Shown here piece by piece: positions 1 to 7,076 of a stretch of 35,210 nucleotides of DNA (positions within the stretch are counted from its first letter, which is position 1; each line of letters begins with the position of its first letter). Location of the stretch: NCBI GenBank assembly GCA_017887445.1, contig JAGHIA010000143.1, forward strand, positions 1 through 35,210, in the 5' to 3' direction. The DNA comes from Fusicatenibacter sp. (lineage in GTDB: Bacteria; Bacillota; Clostridia; Lachnospirales; Lachnospiraceae). The translations under genes and the position numbers were made by a program. A model generated the notes under the pieces. The model had not been told where the DNA came from. It saw nothing but the letters and a program-made list of their open reading frames with translations, and did not search any database.

Positions 1-1530
1 AATTACTTTTCAGAGATAGGGAAAGAAGCCAGTAAAAGTCAGGTTCAGAATATCTTTTTTGAAAATAAATTACCGCAGGATCCTTCTGTTAAAACTTACA
101 GTATATCATCCGATGGATCTGTGCGCTACTGGCTGAAAAGAGCTGAAAATTCGTACAGCTGCGACCTGTATATTGGAGCGGAAGGCGGTGTTGACGCGCC
201 GGAAAGCTGTAGGGATCTGTTTGCCGGTTATCTTCATGTGCAAAAGATTGTCTTTCAGAATAACTTCAGAACCCAGAATGTAAGAGATATGTCCCGGATG
301 TTTTATGATTGCTGGAATCTTCAGACACTGGATATCAGTAATTTCAATACTGAAAATGTTACGGATATGTCTCAGATGTTTGGCGCGTGTAAGCGGCTGG
401 CAAAGCTGAATCTGGGAAATTTTAATACGCGGAATGTAAAAAAAATGTCAGGGATATTTGAAAAATGTGATCAGCTGGAGACTATTTTTTATTCCGGAAC
501 GGGAGCCATTGAGCAGATAAAAAAAGAATATGAGATGTTTGGAGTCCGTCGTTCTAATTTTGCGAATCACGTGCTGAAAAAAGTCAATCCGGTTTCGAGC
601 CATTCATCTTCTTATGGTTATAATTTCATTTCCCAGATGAGTACCGGAAAGCGAGAAACTGTTTTTAAAAAGAATGTGCTGAATAAAAACTACTTTTCGG
701 TTCTGGGAAGTAAAATCAGAAAAGATCAAATACATAGTATTATTTTTGAAAATAAATTGCCGAAAAATTCATCTGTACAGACCTTTGCTGCATCGACGGA
801 CGGTTCGGTGAGGCTTTGGATGGGAAGAGGCAATACCTGGCTTAATGCACACAGCCAGTTTAACACGGGTGGTATTGATTTGCATATCGGAGCGGAGGGT
901 GGGGTCGACGCACCTGAAGACTGTAACGGACTGTTTTGTGGATTTACGAATCTAGTACGCATTGCGTTTCAAAACAACTTCAGAACTCGAAATGTAAAAA
1001 ATATGTCCCGCATGTTTTATGACTGCTGGAAACTCCGGGAATTGGATGTAAGCGGTTTTGACAGTGGGCAGGTAACGGATATGTCAAGAATGTTCGGGGC
1101 ATGTGCGCAGTTGGAGAAGATAAATCTGAGAGGATTAAACACTTCAAACGTGAAAGATATCTCATGGATGTTTTATGGCTGCAAGCAGTTGAAGACCTTA
1201 GATTTAAGCGGATTTGACACGAAGAATGTGAAAGATATGTCCTGGATGTTCTGGCGCTGTGAGAGTTTGCTGGAACTGGACCTGAGCAGGTTTGACACGC
1301 GGAACGTAACGACAATGTGCTGCATGTTTAATGATTGTAAGTCGCTGAAGCGATTGAATTTAAATAATTTTGATACGCGAAATGTGATGGACATGAATCA
1401 GATGTTTGCAGACTGCGGGCAGTTGGATTCATATTTCGGCAGAAAGCTTGATACACGAAGGGCTGATAGAAAATATGAAATGTTCCGAGGGTGCCGGCCA
1501 AGTATTAAAACGTCGATACTGGGTTATTGA
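1..1530 (+). CDS. BspA/DUF285-type leucine-rich repeat protein, paralog 1 (5' end outside window)
   Basis: The frame is open from base 1, so the window begins inside the gene; downstream paralogs suggest that a zinc ribbon and Sel1 repeat lie to the left. Two LRR modules are visible. Each starts with a cap (NYFS.hG...K.Q...I.FEN.LP, then DGSVR.W, then a DLYIGAEGGVDAPE segment), followed by LRRs of the F-[DN]-T-x-N-V-x-x-M-x-x-M-F-x-x-C type. Module 1 has three repeats and module 2 has seven 26-residue repeats. The cap and repeats are those of BspA-like proteins (DUF285), which are normally secreted. No membrane segment or wall-sorting motif is seen at the C-terminus. The stop is followed 20 bp later by the next paralog. 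Function unknown; binding of a protein partner through the LRR face is an inference. Confidence 0.85.
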   Translation, partial: NYFSEIGKEASKSQVQNIFFENKLPQDPSVKTYSISSDGSVRYWLKRAENSYSCDLYIGAEGGVDAPESCRDLFAGYLHVQKIVFQNNFRTQNVRDMSRMFYDCWNLQTLDISNFNTENVTDMSQMFGACKRLAKLNLGNFNTRNVKKMSGIFEKCDQLETIFYSGTGAIEQIKKEYEMFGVRRSNFANHVLKKVNPVSSHSSSYGYNFISQMSTGKRETVFKKNVLNKNYFSVLGSKIRKDQIHSIIFENKLPKNSSVQTFAASTDGSVRLWMGRGNTWLNAHSQFNTGGIDLHIGAEGGVDAPEDCNGLFCGFTNLVRIAFQNNFRTRNVKNMSRMFYDCWKLRELDVSGFDSGQVTDMSRMFGACAQLEKINLRGLNTSNVKDISWMFYGCKQLKTLDLSGFDTKNVKDMSWMFWRCESLLELDLSRFDTRNVTTMCCMFNDCKSLKRLNLNNFDTRNVMDMNQMFADCGQLDSYFGRKLDTRRADRKYEMFRGCRPSIKTSILGY

Positions 1531-1550
1531 GAGGAGAGAAAAAAACGGTT

Positions 1551-3584
1551 ATGTGGAGATGTCCGGTATGCGGAAAGGAAAATGAAGGGAATACCATCTG
1601 TTTTGACTGTGGGTGGAACGGAGCGAAGGATTATCTGATTCATGCGACCGTATGTCCGATCGGAAACGCAGAAAAAGACATGTTATCCGAATCACTGTAT
1701 GGTACCGGATATCTGATGAAAAGAGCGGAGGAACTGCAAAAGAAAGAACGGTGGAGCGAAGCCCTGTTCTTTTATGAAAAAGCCGCGGAAAAAGGAAATC
1801 CGGAGGCTATGAAGTACCTTGGAAGGTGTTTCCGGGAAGGCCTTGGAACAAAGAAAAATTTGTATATGGCTTTGCATTGGTATTGTAAGATCATGGGCGA
1901 TGAAAAAGAAGATGTTTCCTTACTCATAGACGATATATACCAGGAGATCAAGGACGGGCAGGCCAAAAAAGAAGATAGAGTAACAGTTCAACCGGCTGAA
2001 CTGTTACAAAATAGAACGTTTGGAGAAGATAAGAAGGAAAGCGTTGTATCAGACAAAGGATCACAATATATATTCAGCAATTTCTTTTCTGTCATCGGAA
2101 AAGTGGAGAATCAGATTCAGAATATCTTTTTTGAAAAATCATTGCCCCTGGATGATCCTTCTGTTAAAACATACGCTATATCGCCCGACGGCGCTGTTCG
2201 CTACTGGCTGAAAAGGGATGAAAATTCAGACGGCAGCGGCGCCTGCGATCTGTATATTGGTGCGGAAGGTGGTATTGACGCACCGGAAAGCTGCAGGGAT
2301 CTCTTTGCCGGTTATATTCATGTACAAAGAATCGCCTTTCAGAATAACTTCAGAACCCAGGATGTAAAAGATATGTCGAGGATGTTTTATGATTGCCGGA
2401 ATCTTCAGACTCTGGATATCAGTAGCTTTGATACTGGAAATGTTACGGATATGTCCCAGATGTTTGGTGGGTGTGAGCGGCTGGTCATGCTTAATCTGGG
2501 AAAGCTTCATACGCAGAACGTGCAGAAAATGACAGGCATATTTGAAAACTGCAATCAGTTGGAGCATGTTTTTTATTATGGAACGGGAGCTATCAAGCAG
2601 ATAAAAAAGGAGTACGAGACGTCGGGAAACTGTCGTTCAACGTTTGCAGATCATGTGCTGAAAAAAGTCAATCCGGTTTTGGAAGATCCTTCTTCTGTAT
2701 CTGGTATCTCCTGGGAAAATTCCGGGAAACGAGAACCTGTTTTCAAAAAGAATGTGTTGAATAAGAACTACTTCTCCGCACTGGAAAGTAAAATCAGAAA
2801 AGAACAAATACATAATATTATTTTCGAAAATGAATTGCCAAGAAATTCTTCTGTGCAAACCTATGCGGTATCTCCGGATGGTTCGGTGCGGCTTTGGCTG
2901 GGAACCAGTGAAACCTGGCTTAGCAGAATTGATCTGTATATCGGAGCGGAAGGTGGAGTTGACGCACCTGAGGACTGCGACGGGCTGTTTTATGGTTTTT
3001 CTAATATGAAAAGCATTGTGTTTCAGAATAACTTCAGGACTCGAAATGTAAAAAAGATGTCCTATATGTTTTATGGGTGCAGCAGTCTTCAGGAATTGGA
3101 TGTAAGCGGGTTTGATTGTGAGCAGGTGACGGATATGTCGAAGATGTTCCAGTATTGTGCGCAGTTGGAGAGGATCGATTTACGAAGATTAAACACTTCA
3201 AATGTGAAAGATATGTCATGGATGTTTGATAATTGTACGCGACTGAAAACGTTAGATTTCAGTGGATTTGACACGAAAAACGTGAAAGATATGTCCTATT
3301 TGTTCGGGTCATGTGAAAACTTGATGAAACTGGACCTGAGCAGGTTTGACACACAGAATGTAATGACAATGCGCAGTATGTTTCAGGGCTGCAAGTCACT
3401 GAAGATATTGAATTTAAGTAATTTTGATACCCGTGATGTAGAGGATATGAGTTTTATGTTTGATGGCTGCAGTCAGCTGGATACATATCTGGGAGGAAGA
3501 CTTGATACAGGGAATGCTGACAGTAAAAAAGGAATGTTTCGAGGCTGCCGGGCAGACATCAGAAAAGCGATACTGGGTAATTGA
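1551..3584 (+). CDS. Zinc ribbon - Sel1 - double BspA-type LRR protein, paralog 2
   Basis: 677 residues if started at ATG 1551, where M-W-R-C-P-V-C-G aligns with the starts of the other paralogs. An in-frame TTG at 1527 overlaps the previous stop, but it lies on the AGGAGAG ribosome binding site, so the ATG is preferred. Layout: zinc ribbon at residues 4-20 (CxxC...CxxC), a conserved T-V-C-P-I-G at 33-38, one Sel1-like repeat at about 70-112, and a charged linker. Then comes LRR module 1 (cap from about 177, three repeats from 267), a second linker, and LRR module 2 (cap from about 405, seven repeats at 495-677). There is no signal peptide, unlike classical BspA proteins, so the product is probably cytosolic. 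Every repeat keeps a Cys three residues after the M-F pair. Function not recognised; a scaffold or sensor role is only a guess. Confidence 0.85.
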   Translation: MWRCPVCGKENEGNTICFDCGWNGAKDYLIHATVCPIGNAEKDMLSESLYGTGYLMKRAEELQKKERWSEALFFYEKAAEKGNPEAMKYLGRCFREGLGTKKNLYMALHWYCKIMGDEKEDVSLLIDDIYQEIKDGQAKKEDRVTVQPAELLQNRTFGEDKKESVVSDKGSQYIFSNFFSVIGKVENQIQNIFFEKSLPLDDPSVKTYAISPDGAVRYWLKRDENSDGSGACDLYIGAEGGIDAPESCRDLFAGYIHVQRIAFQNNFRTQDVKDMSRMFYDCRNLQTLDISSFDTGNVTDMSQMFGGCERLVMLNLGKLHTQNVQKMTGIFENCNQLEHVFYYGTGAIKQIKKEYETSGNCRSTFADHVLKKVNPVLEDPSSVSGISWENSGKREPVFKKNVLNKNYFSALESKIRKEQIHNIIFENELPRNSSVQTYAVSPDGSVRLWLGTSETWLSRIDLYIGAEGGVDAPEDCDGLFYGFSNMKSIVFQNNFRTRNVKKMSYMFYGCSSLQELDVSGFDCEQVTDMSKMFQYCAQLERIDLRRLNTSNVKDMSWMFDNCTRLKTLDFSGFDTKNVKDMSYLFGSCENLMKLDLSRFDTQNVMTMRSMFQGCKSLKILNLSNFDTRDVEDMSFMFDGCSQLDTYLGGRLDTGNADSKKGMFRGCRADIRKAILGN

Positions 3585-3611
3585 GTGATTGAGAAGAGAG
3601 AAGGAAACGGT

Positions 3612-5615
3612 ATGTGGAAATGTCCGGTATGCGGAAGGGAAAATGAAGGGAATTCCATCTGTGACTGTGGTTGGGAAAGTTCAAAGGATTATTCACGGTA
3701 TGCGACCGTATGTCCGATTGGAAAAGCGGAAAAAGAGATGTTATCCGAGTCACTGTACGGTACCGGATATTTGATGAAAAGAGCGGAAGAGCTGCAAAAG
3801 AAAGAACAGTGGAGCGAAGCCATACCCTTTTATGAAAAAGCTGCGGAAAAGGGCGACCTGGAAGCTATGAAATATCTTGGAAGATGCTTCCGGGAGGGAC
3901 TTGGGACGAAGAAAAATCTGTATAAGGCTCTGGATTGGTATTGCAAGATCATGATCGATGAAAAGGACGACGTTTTCTTGCTCATGGACGGCTTATTCGA
4001 GGAAATTAAAAGTGATCGGAAGAAGAAAGAAAACAAACTGGCCGGAGATGACAGAAAAGAAAGCATCGTATCAATTCCAGAAGCGCAGCATGTATTGAAT
4101 AGCAATTACTTTTCGGAAATCGGAAAAGCGATCATTAAAAATCAGGTTCAGAATATCTTTTTCGAAAATTCATTGCCTCAGGATCCTTCGGTTAAAACAT
4201 ACAGTATATCGTCGGATGGCTCTGTGCGCTTCTGGTTGAAAAGAGATTTACATTCTTACAGCTATGATCTGCATATTGGAGCGGAAGGCGGTGTTGACGC
4301 GCCGGAAAACTGTAGTGGTCTGTTCGCTGACTATCATTATGTGCAGAATATTGCCTTTCAGAACAACTTCAGAACCAGGAATGTAAGAGATATGTCGCGA
4401 ATGTTTTACAATTGCTGGGAGCTTCGGACCCTGGATATCAGTTGTTTTAACACTGCAAATGTTACAGATATGTCTCAGATGTTTCATGGGTGTAAGCGGC
4501 TGATAAATCTTAATTTGGGTAATTTTAATACGCAGAAGACAAGGAATATGTCGGGTATATTCGAAAACTGTGATCAGTTGGATACCATTTTTTATTACGG
4601 AACAGGAGCCATTGAGAAAATAAAAAAAGAATATGAGACGTCTGGAAACCGTTCTTCAAATTTTGCGGATTATGTGCTGAAAAAAGTAAAACCGGTTTTG
4701 GGACATTCTTCTTATGTTTCTAATGTTTCTAATATTTCCCGGGAAAATTCCGGAAAACGTGAACCTGTGTCCAAAATGAATGTGTTAAGCAAGAATTACT
4801 TTTCGGTTCTTGGAAGTAAAATCAGAAAAGACCAAGTACATAGTATTATTTTTGAAAACGAATTGCCGAAGAATTCTTCTGTGCAAACCCATCCTGTATC
4901 GCCGGATGGTTCGGTACAGCTTTGGACGAAAAGCGTTCGCGGACAGCTTAACGCAGGTATTGACTTGTATATCGGGGCGGAAGGCGGAGTCGATGCGCCT
5001 GAGGACTGCGGCGGACTTTTTGCGATTTTTTTTAATCTGAAGAGCATTGTGTTTCAAAAGAACTTCAGGACTCGAAACGCAAAAAATATGTCTCGAATGT
5101 TTTATGCCTGTTGGAATCTTCAGGAATTGGATATCAGCGGGTTTGACAGTGAGCAGGTAGCGGATATGTCAAAGATGTTCGAGTATTGTACACAGTTGGA
5201 AAAGATCGATTTTGGAAGAAAAAATACTTCAAACGTGAAAGATATGTCCGGAATGTTTCATGGCTGCGAACGGCTGAAAACGTTAGATTTAAGTAGATTT
5301 GACACGAAAAACGTGAAAGATATGTCCCGGATGTTCTGGGAGTGTGTGAGCCTGTTGGAACTGGATCTGAGCATGTTTGACACACGGAACGTAACATCAA
5401 TGTGCAGCATGTTTAATAATTGTAAGTCGCTGGAACGATTGAATTTAAAGAATTTTGATACGAGAAATGTGACGGACATGAATCGTATGTTTGCTGGCTG
5501 CAGACAGTTGGGCACATATGTGTGCGGAAGGCTTGATACACGAAAGGCAGACAAAAAGAATGAAATGTTCCTGGGCTGCCGGCCAGAGGTGAAAAAGGTG
5601 TTGCTGGGTAATTGA
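3612..5615 (+). CDS. Zinc ribbon - Sel1 - double BspA-type LRR protein, paralog 3
   Basis: 667 residues from ATG 3612, preceded by AAGGA six bases upstream. A GTG at 3585 overlapping the preceding stop is possible but less likely. It has the same architecture as paralog 2: zinc ribbon (C4, C7, C17, C19, with the second pair shortened to CxC), Sel1 repeat near residues 68-111, LRR module 1 with three repeats, and LRR module 2 with seven 26-residue repeats ending in a degenerate one. The linker between ribbon and LRR is shorter than in paralog 2. The inter-module linker carries an extra short V-S-N-V-S-N stretch. Long nucleotide-level similarity to both neighbours across the first 120 codons suggests recent duplication or gene conversion. 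Function unknown. Confidence 0.85.
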   Translation: MWKCPVCGRENEGNSICDCGWESSKDYSRYATVCPIGKAEKEMLSESLYGTGYLMKRAEELQKKEQWSEAIPFYEKAAEKGDLEAMKYLGRCFREGLGTKKNLYKALDWYCKIMIDEKDDVFLLMDGLFEEIKSDRKKKENKLAGDDRKESIVSIPEAQHVLNSNYFSEIGKAIIKNQVQNIFFENSLPQDPSVKTYSISSDGSVRFWLKRDLHSYSYDLHIGAEGGVDAPENCSGLFADYHYVQNIAFQNNFRTRNVRDMSRMFYNCWELRTLDISCFNTANVTDMSQMFHGCKRLINLNLGNFNTQKTRNMSGIFENCDQLDTIFYYGTGAIEKIKKEYETSGNRSSNFADYVLKKVKPVLGHSSYVSNVSNISRENSGKREPVSKMNVLSKNYFSVLGSKIRKDQVHSIIFENELPKNSSVQTHPVSPDGSVQLWTKSVRGQLNAGIDLYIGAEGGVDAPEDCGGLFAIFFNLKSIVFQKNFRTRNAKNMSRMFYACWNLQELDISGFDSEQVADMSKMFEYCTQLEKIDFGRKNTSNVKDMSGMFHGCERLKTLDLSRFDTKNVKDMSRMFWECVSLLELDLSMFDTRNVTSMCSMFNNCKSLERLNLKNFDTRNVTDMNRMFAGCRQLGTYVCGRLDTRKADKKNEMFLGCRPEVKKVLLGN

Positions 5616-5635
5616 GAGGAGAGAGTGAAACGGTT

Positions 5636-7048
5636 ATGTGGAAATGCCCGGTATGCGGAAGAAAAAATAAAGGGAATATCATCTGTGACTGCGGTTGGAA
5701 CAGGTCGAAGGATTATTCGAAGTATGCCACCGTATGTCCGATTGGAAAAAAGGAAAAAAAGATGTTATCCGAGTCGCTGTACGGTACAGGATATCTGATG
5801 AAAAAAGCGGAGGCACTGAAAAAGAAGGAACAGTGGAGCGAAGCCATATCCTTTTATGAAAAAGCTGCGGAAAAGGGCGACCTGGAAGCTATGAAATATC
5901 TTGGAAAGTGTTTCCGTGAGGGACTTGGGACGAAGAAAAATCTGTATAAGGCGCTGGATTGGTATTGCAGGATCATGATCGATGAAAAGGAAGATGTTTC
6001 CTTGCTCATGGACGACTTATACGAGGAGATAAAAGGTAGCCGGAAAAAGAAAGCAGATAGATCGCATGGAGATGACAGGCAAAAAAGCAGCATTCCCCGG
6101 GCGAATACCGGGGAACGCAAACCTGCTGTTAAGAAAAAGGTGCTGGATAAAAATTTCTTTTCGGTTCTGGAAGGTAAAATTGATAAAGATCAGATACAAA
6201 CTATTATGTTTGAAAACAAATTGCCGAAAAGTTCTTCTGTGCAGACCTATACCGTATCGGCGGACGGTTCGGTGCGGCTTTGGATGGGAAGCAGCGAAAA
6301 TGGGCATCGTGGAGTTGACCTGTATATTGGAGCGAATGGAGGGGTCGATGCGGCTGAGGACTGCAGCGAACTCTTTAGGGATTTTACCAATGTGAAAAGC
6401 ATTGTATTTCAAAATAACTTCAGGACTTGTAATGTAAAAAATATGAGTAGCATGTTCTATGGCTGCAAGAGCTTGGAAAAACTGGATCTGAGCGGGTTTG
6501 ACACGAAAAATGTGAAAGATATGGACCATATGTTTGCGTGGTGCGAGAGTTTGTCGGAGCTGGATCTGAGTGGGGTTGACACAAAAAATGTGGAAAATAT
6601 GTCCTCTATGTTTGCGTGGTGCGAGAGTTTGTCGGAGTTGGATCTGAGTGGGTTTGACACGAAAAATGTGAAAGATATGTCCTCTATGTTTGATTGGTGC
6701 GGGAGTTTGTCGGAATTGGATCTGAGTTGGTTTGACACGAAAAATGTGAAATATATGACCTGTATGTTTGAGCGCTGCGAAAGTTTGTCGGAACTGGATC
6801 TGAGCAGGTTTGACACGAAAAATGTGGAAGATATGTCTTATATGTTTAGGTGGTGCAGATCGTTGAGGAAATTGAATCTATCCAATTTTGATACGAGTAA
6901 CGTGTGGGACATGGATTGTATGTTCTTTGATTGCAGTCAGTTGGACACATATGTGGGCAAAAAATTTAACACGAGCAATGTTCAGACAATGGAAGAAATG
7001 TTCCAGGACTGTCGACCAGAAATAAAAAAGGCAATACTGGGCGATTGA
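5636..7048 (+). CDS. Zinc ribbon - Sel1 - single BspA-type LRR protein, paralog 4, with expanded repeats
   Basis: 470 residues from ATG 5636; a TTG at 5612 overlapping the previous stop is the alternative start. It is shorter than paralogs 2 and 3 because LRR module 1 is missing: the zinc ribbon (CxxC...CxC) and Sel1 repeat run through a short linker straight into the cap of the second module (K.VLDKNFFSVLEGKI). The LRR array has eight 26-residue repeats (residues 262-470) instead of seven. Repeats 2 to 6 are almost identical to each other (FDTKNVKDM..MF.WCESLSELDLS), unlike the diverged repeats in the sister genes. This points to recent tandem expansion. No signal peptide. Function unknown; probably co-transcribed with its neighbours. 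Confidence 0.85.
   Translation: MWKCPVCGRKNKGNIICDCGWNRSKDYSKYATVCPIGKKEKKMLSESLYGTGYLMKKAEALKKKEQWSEAISFYEKAAEKGDLEAMKYLGKCFREGLGTKKNLYKALDWYCRIMIDEKEDVSLLMDDLYEEIKGSRKKKADRSHGDDRQKSSIPRANTGERKPAVKKKVLDKNFFSVLEGKIDKDQIQTIMFENKLPKSSSVQTYTVSADGSVRLWMGSSENGHRGVDLYIGANGGVDAAEDCSELFRDFTNVKSIVFQNNFRTCNVKNMSSMFYGCKSLEKLDLSGFDTKNVKDMDHMFAWCESLSELDLSGVDTKNVENMSSMFAWCESLSELDLSGFDTKNVKDMSSMFDWCGSLSELDLSWFDTKNVKYMTCMFERCESLSELDLSRFDTKNVEDMSYMFRWCRSLRKLNLSNFDTSNVWDMDCMFFDCSQLDTYVGKKFNTSNVQTMEEMFQDCRPEIKKAILGD
6419..7045 (+). repeat. Coding tandem array of 78-bp LRR units
   Basis: Eight consecutive 26-codon units fill the 3' half of paralog 4. The five units between 6497 and 6886 share long blocks, such as TTTGACACGAAAAATGTG and GAGAGTTTGTCGGA, at 78-bp spacing. 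This degree of nucleotide identity makes unit gain or loss by slippage or recombination plausible. Confidence 0.9.
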
Positions 7049-7076
7049 GTAGTTGAGAGGAGATAATGAAACGGTT

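Noticed and set aside
6419-7045. CRISPR-like regular repeats
   Set aside because: The 78-bp units are in frame, translate to LRRs and have no spacer pattern or cas genes.
1-7048. Classical cell-surface BspA adhesin
   Set aside because: The complete paralogs begin with a zinc ribbon rather than a signal peptide, and no sorting motif is present at their C-termini.
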